Shown: positions 1 through 8,399 of the stretch, in pieces
Layout: each line of letters starts with the position of its first letter
Position numbering within the stretch: the stretch's first letter is position 1
Assembly (NCBI GenBank): GCA_026708015.1
Contig: JAPOVT010000061.1
Coordinates: forward strand, 1 to 63,661
Length of the DNA stretch: 63,661 bases
Direction: 5' to 3'
Origin: a bacterium
GTDB lineage: Bacteria; Actinomycetota; Acidimicrobiia; Acidimicrobiales; Bin134
Made by a program: the position numbers and the translations under genes
The notes under the pieces: generated by a model
Seen by the model: only the letters and a program-made list of their open reading frames with translations
The model's database searches: none
What the model was told of the DNA's origin: nothing

Positions 1-1789
1 GAACTCCAAAGCGAACGCCTGAGTGGCGGCCGTGGACAGCTCCACGCTCGCCGTGGCCGTCGAGCCCTCCGCCGCCGACGTCGACGCCGTCGAGAAGCCT
101 GCCAGCGACGTCTCCGCTATCGTCACCGTCGCCGACGTGGGCGCGGCTGTGGTCAGCCCCGCGGGCACCGCCGTCAGCGTCACCTCGAACGTCTCCCTGT
201 CATCGGGCACAGTGTCCGCCACGGTCGGGACCGACACCGTGCCGCGAGTCTGGCCCGCAGGGATCGTCACGCTGTAGGTCCCGCCCGCGTAGTCGGCCGG
301 CGAGTCCGCCGTGCCCGACCCCGCCTGGGCCTGCACCGTGATCGTCGTCGCGGAGACCAAAGGCGCCGACAGCACCACACCGATCTCGGCGGGACTGCCC
401 TCGGCTGCCTTGAAGGAAGCCGCCGACAGCGACACGCTCTGCGTGACGTCGATGATGCTCAGCGCCGCCGCGTCGTCGGTGGCCGTCACCCCGCCGCCCA
501 GACCCACATCGTTGTTGTCGGAGTCCAGCACGCCAGATGTCGTAGTGATCGTGCCCATGCCGATGTCCACCGTCTCGGACTCGCCGGTAACCAAGTCAGC
601 GGAGGCGGTCAGCGTCAGCGTCACCGACGTCGCGGTCTGGCCCGTGCTGGGGCCGGTGAAGGTGACCGTCGGCGTGGTGGCCGTGTTCAGGTCGTTGCAG
701 GTCACCCCCGTCGGCAGCGGCGACGGGCAGGCCAAGGTGAAGTCTGTGTTGCGCACCGCCGCGCCGGTGCCGCTGTTGAAGGTCAGCGGCACCGCCAGCG
801 ACTCGCCGGCCACCAGCCCGCGGCCCAGCGTGATCGTGTAGGCGTGCGCCGCGCCTTCGTTCACCGCAGACCCCGAAGAGCGCGCCAAAGTCACCGCCGT
901 CGGATCATTGTCCAGTATCAGAACCTCAGCGCGGCCCGGCGAGCCGATCCGGTAATCAGCAGGCCGCGGCAGGATCGTCGCGATCGCCTTGCCATTGGGC
1001 TCGTCCACACTGTCGTTGATGACCCGCACGCCGTTGGAGTGGCCGTTTACGCGCATGCGTCCAGGGTCATCTGGTATTGCCCACCGGTTCTCATAGACCT
1101 TTATGTCACGGGAATCGCCGAAGTCGCCCTCCTGCGAGAGCCGAAACCAGATATACGTCCTGCCGGTGACGCTAAAGTGGAACGACGCCAGCCGCTGGAC
1201 ACCGTGTATTGTCTCGCCCTCGGCTACCCGGTCTTTCGGGACGCCCGTAAACGTATCTCGGCCCTGGACGGTGACCACCGGCCGGGTGTCCGTCACCACC
1301 GTCGCCGTCACCGTCGCTCCCGACACGACGCCGTTGGGATAGTTCGCCGTGTCCCCGGAGTTCTGGATGCTGTGCGCGATCACAGCCGTGTCGCTCACCG
1401 CCGCGCCCGACGCAGACGTCACCGTCACCGTCTGCGCCACATTCCACGCATTGGAACCAGTGGGCGCGAACGTCAGCGTGCTCTGGCCGCCGTCAGTGTC
1501 AGGGTCGGTGTCGACCGTGACATGGGTCGTGTCGCCTGACGACACCGCCACCGTCACGCTGCCCGACGGCGCCGACTTCAGCTGCACGGTGTACGTCGCG
1601 GCGCCCTCGTTCGCGTACACATCCAGAGCAGAGACGCTGAGGGTCAGGCCGTGGACGACAGTCTGCGCCTCAGCGCTGCGCACCCCCGCCGGGACCACCA
1701 CCAGCAGCGAGGCCGACAACGCCGTCGCAAGCACCGGAGCGAGCAAACGTCGCGCAGCCCTGAGCGCCGACCCCCCCCCCCCGCAACAT
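1..1789 (-). CDS. Secreted Calx-beta-type repeat protein (partial; start out of frame)
   Basis: On the minus strand one frame is open without a stop from base 1 to base 1770 (590 codons), so the gene runs off the left edge. The protein begins with a hydrophobic signal segment (LLAPVLATALSASLLVVV) ending in AEA. It continues as Thr/Val/Ser-rich beta-sandwich sequence with repeated motifs of the Calx-beta/Ig-like kind, such as YSVTIPAGQTRGTVSV and DDRETFEVTLT. An adhesin or envelope role is inferred. The start lies across a run of 12 G. In the frame of the mature protein there is no ATG or GTG before the signal peptide, and a TGA lies upstream. ATGs at 1789, 1825 and 1849 are one frame off and would join the protein if the tract had 11 or 14 G. 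The start at 1789 given here assumes such a shift. Confidence 0.8.
1771..1782. repeat. Homopolymer G12 tract (C12 on +) inside the 5' end of the Calx-beta gene
   Basis: Twelve C in a row on the plus strand are followed by gcaacat, which is TTG then ATG on the minus strand. The tract sits between the candidate start codons and the signal peptide of the secreted repeat protein. Its length decides whether the two are in frame. Such tracts are classic slipped-strand phase switches, but a homopolymer miscall would look the same. Confidence 0.9.
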
Positions 1790-1937
1790 CGCAGCCGAAC
1801 AGGAGCGCTCCGACGTTTGCCGCATACCTCTGACAGTTCCCAAATCCATCACCTGACGATTTTATCATCAAAGCTCTTGGCCCCCCTTAACACACACCAA
1901 GCCGAGCCCACCCCTCGGAACTAACCGTACTAACCGT

Positions 1938-2840
1938 CTAGTTGTGAGGCAACCACCGACCGCAGTAGGCCCGGGGCCAGGGTTGGTCCCCCCTGCGGGC
2001 GTAGAGCAGGCGGGCGCGGGCATCCTGCTCTTCGGGCCGGGCGTGGGCCGGGTTCCCGGTGCCGCCCACTGTTCGCCACGTCCGGGGCTCGAACTGATAG
2101 GCGCCATAGAACAGACCGTTTGAGCTTTCAGCGGTGTAGTTGTTGGTGGACTCGCAGAATCGCAGGTTGTACCAGTGCTGCTCGGTGGGTTCGATGAACC
2201 CGTTCTCGATCAGCTCTCGATCGGCCATGTCGTTGATCTCCGCGATGTACACCACCCACTCAGCCGCCTCAATCGACTGGGCGGTTTCCCGGAGGCGGCT
2301 GCTCAGATACGGAATGGCATCGTCGAGCCGCCTGATGCGGGCCTCGGTGCGCTCCCGCTCCCCCGGCACGTTCTCCCTTGCCTCCAGGGCTTCCTCGAAC
2401 ACCTCCGACACCTCCGACAGCAGGGCATTTCGCCAAATGGCGTCGGTGGCCTCGGTTACGCCCAGAACGAAGACCAGGTCTTCGAGATAGCCGCCCGCCA
2501 TGTACTCCTGCACGATGAGACTCTCAGCCTCGTCATTCAGCAGCTGCTTGCCGGTGTCGGTGCTGTTGAGCTGATCCAACCGGGCGAGTTCGCGGTGCAG
2601 CTCATCGACCGTGCGGTCGAGCGCCCTTTGCAGGCTGTCACGAGCGGTGATGGCCACCTCCAAGTTGTGCTGGGCCCGCTCCAGATCGCGCCACGGCGGC
2701 ACGGCCGACTCAACGGCCACCGGCTGGACCGCTTCGCCGTCCTCGTCGGCCTGTCCGAAGGCGACGCCGCCAGCGGCCGCCATGGTGACGACCACTGCAA
2801 CGAAAAGAACCGTCAAGCGACTGCGTTCTTCAGCCCGCAA
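1938..2840 (-). CDS. Secreted Rpf/transglycosylase-like domain protein
   Basis: 300 aa with a TTG start preceded by GGAGAGAG. An N-terminal hydrophobic segment (about residues 9-29) looks like a signal peptide or anchor. The middle (about 50-200) is rich in charged heptads and is probably a coiled coil. The last 80 residues match the resuscitation-promoting-factor/transglycosylase-like fold: WYNLRFCESTNNY carries the expected catalytic Glu, followed by GLFYGAYQFEPRTW and a terminal RAYCGRWL. Proteins of this design cut peptidoglycan during growth and regrowth. It runs toward the Calx-beta gene with about 150 bp between them and is divergent from ferrochelatase, with about 94 bp in which promoters of both must lie. 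Confidence 0.85.
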   Translation of the reverse strand: MRAEERSRLTVLFVAVVVTMAAAGGVAFGQADEDGEAVQPVAVESAVPPWRDLERAQHNLEVAITARDSLQRALDRTVDELHRELARLDQLNSTDTGKQLLNDEAESLIVQEYMAGGYLEDLVFVLGVTEATDAIWRNALLSEVSEVFEEALEARENVPGERERTEARIRRLDDAIPYLSSRLRETAQSIEAAEWVVYIAEINDMADRELIENGFIEPTEQHWYNLRFCESTNNYTAESSNGLFYGAYQFEPRTWRTVGGTGNPAHARPEEQDARARLLYARRGDQPWPRAYCGRWLPHN

Positions 2841-2934
2841 ACTCTCTCCCCAGTTCGGCTACCCTCGAAACGGGTTTACCGCAACGCCGTTCAGGGCAGC
2901 AAAACCCCTACCGGCCGTTACAAATCTACCGACT

Positions 2935-3915
2935 ATGCCCACTATCCCTTCAACCGACCCTGCCCTACTCCCGGTGGGACAAGAGCCAGAGGCGATCCTG
3001 ATCGTGTCGTTCGGCGGGCCAGAGGGCCCCGACGACGTGATGCCGTTCTTGCGCAACGTGACCCGGGGTCGGGGCATCGGAGACGAGCGCCTGGCCGCCG
3101 TCGCCGAGCATTATCACCTGTTCGGAGGGGTCAGCCCCATCAACCAGTGCAATCGAGACTTGGTCGCCGCCCTGGCGGCCGAGCTGGGTGCTCGGGGAGC
3201 GGGTCTGCCGGTGTACTGGGGCAACCGGAACTGGTCGCCGATGCTGGCCGACACCATGGCCCAGATGCGCGACGACGGGATTGGCGCCGCAATGGGATTC
3301 GTGACCTCGGCTTTTGGCTCCTACTCCGGCTGCCGCCAGTACGCCGAGGACATCGAGCAGGCTCGGGCGTCGGTCGGTCCTGACGCGCCAATGGTCCACA
3401 AAGTGCCCCCGTTCTGGGATCAGGAGGGATTCCTGTCGGCCATGGCCGACAACCTCGCCGCCGCCCGCCGAGCTGAGCCGAGCGCCCCGGTGGTGTTCAC
3501 CGCCCACAGCATTCCCCAGTCCATGGCGGCCACCGCCCCCTATGAGGCCCAGCTCAACGAGGCCTGCCGCCGGGTGGCGGGGCGCACCGGAGTGCAAGAG
3601 TGGTCGCTGGCCTACCAAAGCCGCAGCGGCCCGCCCCAGGTTCCGTGGCTGGAGCCCGATATCGGCGATGAGCTGGACCGACTGGCCGATGCCGGGGCCG
3701 ACGCGGTGATCGTGGTGCCCATCGGCTTCGTGGCTGACCATATGGAGGTGGTCTACGACCTCGACACTGAAGCCCGCCAGCGAGCCGACATGCTGGGGTT
3801 GCGGTTAGCCCGTGTGCCCACTGTCGGCACCCATCCAGCGTTCGTCACGATGATCGCCGATTTGGTGCTGGCTCCCCCGCCGGCGCCCTGTCCGGTGGAC
3901 TGCTGTTTGCGGTAG
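2935..3915 (+). CDS. hemH: Ferrochelatase (coproporphyrin III type)
   Basis: 326 aa from ATG 2935. The open frame continues further upstream but that part overlaps the divergent Rpf-like gene and has no homologous character. The protein inserts iron into the porphyrin in the last part of haem synthesis; in actinobacteria the substrate is normally coproporphyrin III. Family motifs: LIVSFGGPEGPDDVMPFL near the N terminus, the metal-binding His in VVFTAHSIPQS, and the acidic stretch DHMEVVYDLDTEA. Cys133 (SGCRQY) and a C-terminal cluster Cys319, Cys323, Cys324 (CPVDCC) are the right number and places for the [2Fe-2S] cluster known from mycobacterial ferrochelatase. No other haem gene is nearby. 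Confidence 0.95.
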   Translation: MPTIPSTDPALLPVGQEPEAILIVSFGGPEGPDDVMPFLRNVTRGRGIGDERLAAVAEHYHLFGGVSPINQCNRDLVAALAAELGARGAGLPVYWGNRNWSPMLADTMAQMRDDGIGAAMGFVTSAFGSYSGCRQYAEDIEQARASVGPDAPMVHKVPPFWDQEGFLSAMADNLAAARRAEPSAPVVFTAHSIPQSMAATAPYEAQLNEACRRVAGRTGVQEWSLAYQSRSGPPQVPWLEPDIGDELDRLADAGADAVIVVPIGFVADHMEVVYDLDTEARQRADMLGLRLARVPTVGTHPAFVTMIADLVLAPPPAPCPVDCCLR

Positions 3916-3959
3916 GGATCGCTATTCGCTGGCGCAAATGCCCCTATGGGCGGGATCTG

Positions 3960-4643
3960 CTATTCGCGAGAGCCGATCTCGGTGTTGATCCAGGCGATGA
4001 GCTGGGCCTGATTGCGGGTCTGGGTCAAGATGTCGCCAGGACCGCTGAAGTGGAATACGAAACCCTCGCCCGACTTCATCGACTGGATTGAGCGGCCCTC
4101 CACGGCTCGGCGTAGCTCGTAGCTCACGGTGTCGGGGAAGGCCAGCATGTGGCTGGTGTCCACCACCACCGTCTCACCCACGGCCAGCGAGACCACGTCG
4201 ATGGCCCCGTAAGAGGCCACCACTACCTTGCCAGTGCCCTCGGCGTGGGCCATGAACCCGCCCTCGCCACCGACCAGCGACTTGAAGCCGCCCCACTTGG
4301 TGTCCATTTCCACTGAGGCATCGGAGGCCAGCCAGTTGCCCCGCTCGATGATCCACGATTGCGACCCGTCCAGATCGATCACCCGAAGATCGCCGGGCAG
4401 CTTGGCAGCCACGTCCACCCAGCCGCCCTGCGCGGGAGCGGTGTAGGTGGACACGAACAGCGATTCGCCGCCCAGCACGCTGCGCTTGAGCCCCTTGAGC
4501 ATGCCGCCCTCTACTTTGGCCTCCAGCGACATCCCCGAGGAGTGGGCCGACATAGCTCCGGCCTCGACTTTGACCTGCTCACCCCCGCCAAGGGCGCACC
4601 GGGCGACGGCAAAGCTGGGGGCATGACGTATATCTACCTGCAT
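3960..4643 (-). CDS. AIM24 / TIGR00266-type protein
   Basis: 227 aa from ATG 4643; a GTG at 4661 would add six residues. The sequence follows the AIM24-like beta-rich fold: VKVEAGAMSAHSSGMS near the N terminus, then GGEGGFMAHAEGTGKVVV and SYGAIDVVSLAVGE. It has no signal peptide or membrane span, so it is probably cytoplasmic. The biochemical role of the family in bacteria is not established. It is convergent with ferrochelatase, with 44 bp between stops. Confidence 0.8.
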   Translation of the reverse strand: MQVDIRHAPSFAVARCALGGGEQVKVEAGAMSAHSSGMSLEAKVEGGMLKGLKRSVLGGESLFVSTYTAPAQGGWVDVAAKLPGDLRVIDLDGSQSWIIERGNWLASDASVEMDTKWGGFKSLVGGEGGFMAHAEGTGKVVVASYGAIDVVSLAVGETVVVDTSHMLAFPDTVSYELRRAVEGRSIQSMKSGEGFVFHFSGPGDILTQTRNQAQLIAWINTEIGSRE

Positions 4644-4707
4644 GCCGGGCAGCCTACCCACCGCCTACGGCGAATTGGTGGCGGGCTGGCCAAGATTTAC
4701 GGGCTGT

Positions 4708-6276
4708 TTACCCGATGCTTTTGTCCTGGCCTTCCCAGTAGGGGGCCCGCAGCTCCCGCTTGAGCACCTTCATGGCGCCCGACAGGGGTAGCGGTTCAGC
4801 CCGGAACTCCACCGATTTGGGCACTTTGTAGCCGGCGATGATCTGGCGAGCGTGCTCGCAGACCTCCTCTTCGGTGATCTCCTGGCCCGGTGCGGGAACC
4901 ACCACGGCGTGGACCGCCTCACCCCAAACCGGATCGGGAATGCCGATCACCGCCACTTGGGCCACGCCGGGATGGGTGGAGATAGCGCTCTCCACCTCGG
5001 ATGAGTACACGTTCTCGCCGCCCGACACGATCATGTCCTTCACCCGGTCGACCAAGAACAGGTAGCCCTCCTCGTCGAGGTATCCGGCGTCGCCGGTGTG
5101 GTACCACCCGTCCCGGAACACCTCGGCGGTGGCATCGGGCTTGTTCCAGTACTCCTTCATGTAGTTGCCGCCCCGGGCGCACACCTCGCCGATCTCGCCG
5201 TCGGGCAACATGTTGCCGTCCTCGTCTTGGATGCAGAGGTTCACGCCGAACACCGGGCGGCCCACCGACCGCAGCTGGGGGCCGCCGGCCACATGGTCTT
5301 CAGCCGACAGGAACGTGAGCACCGACGAGCACTCGGTCATGCCGTAGCCCTGGAGCAGGTTCACATCCGGCAGGTGCTCCAGCAGATGGCTCAAAACGGC
5401 CTCGGGCATCGGCGACGCGCCGTACACCAGCTCTCGCAGCGACGCCAGCCGCTCGGGCCGGTACTCGGGGTGCTGGATGCACATGCCGATCATGGTGGGC
5501 ACCATCACCGTCTGGGTGATGCCCTCGGCCTCAATCAGGTTCATCACCCCGGCGGGGTCGAAGGCGGGGATGGTCACCATCTTGGAGCCGGAGGCCGGAA
5601 TCACCAGCAAGCTGGCCATAGAGGCGGCGTGGAACAGCGGCGTCTGGCACAAGAACACATCGTCGTCTCTCGTGCCCCCCAGCCCGATGGCCACGTGGTA
5701 CACGTTCAGCATCTCAGCCCGCTGCTGGAGCAGCACCCCCTTGGGAAGGCCGGTGGTACCGCCGGTGTACATGAGCACCACCGGGTCGTCCTCTTCGGGC
5801 TCAGGCGGCGCAGCGGTGTCGCCCGCGGCCACCAAATCCTCGTAAGCCACGTCGTGGGGCACATCGCCGGAGCCGATGAGCACCACGGTGCGGATGGGGC
5901 TGTCGCCGGCGGCCTCCATGGCCTTGACGAATGCCTCGGCAAAGAAGCCGTCCACAAAGGCCACCTCGGTGCCCGAGTCCTTCACGATGTACTCCAACTC
6001 GGGGCCGGCCAGCCGCAGGTTCAGCGGGTTGACCACCCCGGCGCCCAGATAGCAGGCGTGGTAAAGCTCCAGGTAGGAGGCGCTGTTGAGGGCCATGATG
6101 GCCACCCGGTCGCCCTTCTTGACACCGAGCTCGCTGCCCATGGCATTGGCCAGCCGGGTGACCCGCTCGCCGTGGGTGGCGAAGCTGGCCCGGTAGGCAC
6201 CGTCGACGATCGCCTCTTCGTTGGCGTACCGCTCCACTGCCGGGTAGAACTGCCGGTGATAGATCAGCTCTTTCAT
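4708..6276 (-). CDS. Class I acyl-CoA synthetase (AMP-binding)
   Basis: 522 aa from ATG 6276 (MKELIYHRQF). The frame is open further upstream, but that part overlaps the divergent NTF2-like gene. The enzyme activates a carboxylic acid as acyl-AMP and then acyl-CoA. It shows the P-loop YTGGTTGLPKGV, the A5-type motif GYGMTECS, YHTGDAGYLDEEGYL, and the C-terminal catalytic lysine region SGAMKVLKREL. Substrate cannot be told from sequence; medium/long-chain or aromatic acids are possible. It is divergent from a small SnoaL-like gene with only 54 bp between starts. Confidence 0.9.
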   Translation of the reverse strand: MKELIYHRQFYPAVERYANEEAIVDGAYRASFATHGERVTRLANAMGSELGVKKGDRVAIMALNSASYLELYHACYLGAGVVNPLNLRLAGPELEYIVKDSGTEVAFVDGFFAEAFVKAMEAAGDSPIRTVVLIGSGDVPHDVAYEDLVAAGDTAAPPEPEEDDPVVLMYTGGTTGLPKGVLLQQRAEMLNVYHVAIGLGGTRDDDVFLCQTPLFHAASMASLLVIPASGSKMVTIPAFDPAGVMNLIEAEGITQTVMVPTMIGMCIQHPEYRPERLASLRELVYGASPMPEAVLSHLLEHLPDVNLLQGYGMTECSSVLTFLSAEDHVAGGPQLRSVGRPVFGVNLCIQDEDGNMLPDGEIGEVCARGGNYMKEYWNKPDATAEVFRDGWYHTGDAGYLDEEGYLFLVDRVKDMIVSGGENVYSSEVESAISTHPGVAQVAVIGIPDPVWGEAVHAVVVPAPGQEITEEEVCEHARQIIAGYKVPKSVEFRAEPLPLSGAMKVLKRELRAPYWEGQDKSIG

Positions 6277-6330
6277 GGGGGCAACCGTAGCGCGAGACCG
6301 AGTGTGCCGGAGCGGGTCGAAGGAGGCGAA

Positions 6331-6819
6331 ATGGACGTCGAATCCACAGTGCGTTGGCTGAAGGATCGGGAGCTGATCAAGGAGGTTCCCCAGCGGTACG
6401 CCCGGGGAATCGACCGCATCGACTTCGACCTGGTGCGCTCCGCCTTCCACCCCGACTGCCAGATCAGCGGGACGGTCATCTCCGGAGACCTTGACCCCTA
6501 CCTTGACTGGACCGAGAAGGAGCTGCACAAGTTCGATGCCACCCTCCACTTCATGGGCAACCAGTACATCGACTTGGAAGAGGGCGCCGACGAGGGTCAC
6601 ATTGAGACCTGGGCGGTGGCCTACCACATGCGCCCGGAGGACTCAGATGTAGGCGACCTCATCTTGGGCCTGCACTACTGCGACGACGTGGCCCGTTTTG
6701 ACGACCGCTGGCTCATCACCGCCCGCACCGCCCGACCCCAGTGGGCCCGCGGCGCCTTCCCCGCACCACCCGACGAACTGAAAAGCGATTGGCACGACGT
6801 GGACATCCGCCACGTGTGA
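6331..6819 (+). CDS. SnoaL/NTF2-like protein
   Basis: 162 aa. The start is ATG 6331, with AGGAGG a few bases before it. The length, an N-terminal helix with RYARGIDRIDFDLVRSAFHPD, and the following beta strands fit the cone-shaped NTF2/SnoaL fold used in small isomerases, dehydratases and ring-hydroxylating dioxygenase beta subunits. Two similar proteins occur later in the window (35281-35778 and 40443-40871), each a single gene near catabolic genes. Function not predictable. Confidence 0.8.
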   Translation: MDVESTVRWLKDRELIKEVPQRYARGIDRIDFDLVRSAFHPDCQISGTVISGDLDPYLDWTEKELHKFDATLHFMGNQYIDLEEGADEGHIETWAVAYHMRPEDSDVGDLILGLHYCDDVARFDDRWLITARTARPQWARGAFPAPPDELKSDWHDVDIRHV

Positions 6820-6853
6820 CCGCCTAACGGCGCTTATAGCCAGAGCAGCGACC

Positions 6854-6880
6854 TGGCATGACATAGGATATGCCATGCCA
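6854..6880. promoter_or_regulatory. Inverted repeat TGGCATG-N13-CATGCCA, candidate VapB operator
   Basis: Perfect 7-bp arms separated by 13 bases, lying 20 bases before the GTG of the antitoxin gene. VapB-type antitoxins bind palindromes at their own promoter, so autoregulation is likely. Confidence 0.6.
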
Positions 6881-6899
6881 GTGATGCTACATTGGTCCT

Positions 6900-7148
6900 G
6901 TGCGGACGATGATCATCCTTCCCGACCACCACCACGCCGAGGCCAAGCGCAAGGCCGCCCATGAGGGCATCTCGCTGTCGGCATACATCCGCCGCCTCGT
7001 GGCCAACGACCTAACCGAGGCTGACGCCGCAGCCGATCCGTCGCTGTTGTTCGGGCTGTTCGACAGCGGAGGATCGAGGATCGCCGACGGAAAACAAGCC
7101 ATGATCAGCGAGGCGATCGACAAGCAGTTTGCCGCCAAAGGCCTCTGA
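6900..7148 (+). CDS. VapB-like antitoxin (ribbon-helix-helix)
   Basis: 82 aa, GTG start. The N terminus (MRTMIILPDHHHAEAKRKAA then EGISLSAYIRRLV) has the beta-strand plus two-helix pattern of an RHH DNA-binding domain. The C-terminal tail is the part expected to wrap the toxin. It lies 3 bp before a PIN toxin gene in the same direction and downstream of an inverted repeat. It would neutralise the toxin and repress the operon. Confidence 0.75.
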   Translation: MRTMIILPDHHHAEAKRKAAHEGISLSAYIRRLVANDLTEADAAADPSLLFGLFDSGGSRIADGKQAMISEAIDKQFAAKGL

Positions 7149-7151
7149 GCA

Positions 7152-7571
7152 GTGGCCCCGGTCTTCGTAGACACGAGCATCTGGTACGCCGCAGCCGACG
7201 TCGGCGACGCCCACCGCGACATCGCCCAGTCGCTGCTCGCCGAACGCGCCGGAGACCTGGTCACCAGCGACCTCGTCTTAGCCGAGTTGTGGAACCTGGT
7301 GACCGCCCGCACCAACCACGCCAACGCCAACCGCGTAGTCACCGCCATCGCATCGGGCGTCGCCCGGATCGAATGCACAACGCCGGCCGACTTCGAGGCT
7401 GCCCAGGCGATGCTGGACGACTACCCCGACCAGTCGTTCTCCCTCACCGACCGCACAAGCTGGGCCCTCATGGAGCGCCTGGCCATCACCCAGGCACTCG
7501 CAGCCGACGCCGACTACCGCATCCACCGCTACGGCCCCCACAAATCCCAAGCATTCACAGTCCACCCCTAA
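7152..7571 (+). CDS. VapC-like PIN-domain ribonuclease toxin
   Basis: 139 aa, GTG start. The PIN fold is shown by FVDTSIWYAAADVGD (first acidic residue), LVLAELWNLV (conserved Glu) and FSLTDRTSWALM with the third Asp. VapC toxins cut tRNA or rRNA in a Mg-dependent way. Partner is the RHH antitoxin just upstream. Confidence 0.85.
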   Translation: MAPVFVDTSIWYAAADVGDAHRDIAQSLLAERAGDLVTSDLVLAELWNLVTARTNHANANRVVTAIASGVARIECTTPADFEAAQAMLDDYPDQSFSLTDRTSWALMERLAITQALAADADYRIHRYGPHKSQAFTVHP

Positions 7572-7660
7572 CCCCCGCCCGGCCCGCACCATGTATACCG
7601 AGATGCCCGGTCAACAGATCACAGTGGATCTAATAGCCAGCCAGTAGCAGCCGCCGCCGG

Positions 7661-8077
7661 CTAGTTGGGGTGGTGGACGGGGAGGATGAGGGGGTGATCG
7701 GGTTGGGCGCGGGCGATCCGGGTATCGGCGGTGACAAGGGGGCTGTTCAGGCTCTCGGCGAGGGCGAGGTAAAGAGCATCGTAGAAGGTGAGGTTGTGGC
7801 GCAGCTGCCAGGCGCGGGCTGCTAGCGGCCCGTGGTGGGGGTGGCGGTGGTGAATCGTTCTCTCAGCGAGCAGCCGGGCCGACTCAGCAGCGCGTTCATC
7901 GAGGTCGCCGCGCAAAGCCATCGAGCGCAGGGCGCTGCCCGCCTCGGCATCGATAAGAAACGGCGCCGACCGCCTGCGGTCTCGCAACTGTGCTCGGGCT
8001 TGTTCTCCGATGGGTCCTATGTCGGCCACCGCCGCTACCAGCGCCGAAGCGTCCACCACCACAGCATTCGAGTTCAC
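7661..8077 (-). CDS. VapC-like PIN-domain toxin (second module)
   Basis: 138 aa. NAVVVDASALVAAVAD holds the first Asp of the PIN site, LIDAEAGSALRSM the Glu, and LTFYDALYLALAE followed by LVTADTRIARA the last acidic residues. The start codon overlaps the antitoxin stop by 4 bp (ATGA), the usual coupling in such modules. It is convergent with the first VapBC module, 89 bp between stops. Confidence 0.85.
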   Translation of the reverse strand: MNSNAVVVDASALVAAVADIGPIGEQARAQLRDRRRSAPFLIDAEAGSALRSMALRGDLDERAAESARLLAERTIHHRHPHHGPLAARAWQLRHNLTFYDALYLALAESLNSPLVTADTRIARAQPDHPLILPVHHPN

Positions 8078-8307
8078 CGGCGGTTGTTGTCGAGGTCTGC
8101 CAACAAGACGTCGATATCGAGTTCTGTCCCGTGTGACTGGGCGAAGCGCTCCAGTTCGCCGAAGTGGGCGTCTTCGTCCGGTTCGCGGGCGAGCCGCTCG
8201 ACTTGCTTTTTCATATAGGCCTGGATCGACTGGCCCGCCGCTCGGGACCGCCGTCGGATCGTCTCATAAGCCTCCTCGGAAACATCCCGGATCTGGATTG
8301 TTGCCAT
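8074..8307 (-). CDS. FitA/VapB-like antitoxin
   Basis: 77 aa. MATIQIRDVSEEAYETIRRR and the following helix fit the FitA-type RHH antitoxins. The acidic tail ending in LDNNRR would bind the PIN toxin encoded next. ATG start with a palindromic site just upstream. Confidence 0.8.
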   Translation of the reverse strand: MATIQIRDVSEEAYETIRRRSRAAGQSIQAYMKKQVERLAREPDEDAHFGELERFAQSHGTELDIDVLLADLDNNRR

Positions 8308-8318
8308 GCCGACACAAT

Positions 8319-8332
8319 AGCGCTACAGCGCT
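8319..8332. promoter_or_regulatory. AGCGCT-N2-AGCGCT palindrome, candidate operator of the second VapBC module
   Basis: Two copies of the self-complementary hexamer AGCGCT separated by two bases, 11 bases upstream of the antitoxin ATG. Its place matches an autoregulatory operator. Not proven by anything else in the sequence. Confidence 0.5.
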
Positions 8333-8399
8333 GAAATACAAGCACCTTGTTTTCTGGCCCGACGAGCGCACCGCAGCGCTACCGGGCAGACTACGGGCC

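Noticed and set aside
23..1924. Several open plus-strand frames of 60-230 codons at the left end
   Set aside because: They are mirror frames of the minus-strand repeat protein, whose single frame is open over 590 codons and reads as a coherent secreted beta-rich protein.
2611..2934. N-terminal extension of ferrochelatase
   Set aside because: It overlaps the divergent Rpf-like gene and has no similarity to the family; ATG 2935 gives the normal length.
5098..6819. A 573-codon plus-strand frame
   Set aside because: Only its last 162 codons (from ATG 6331, with AGGAGG) are protein-like; the rest is antisense to the acyl-CoA synthetase.
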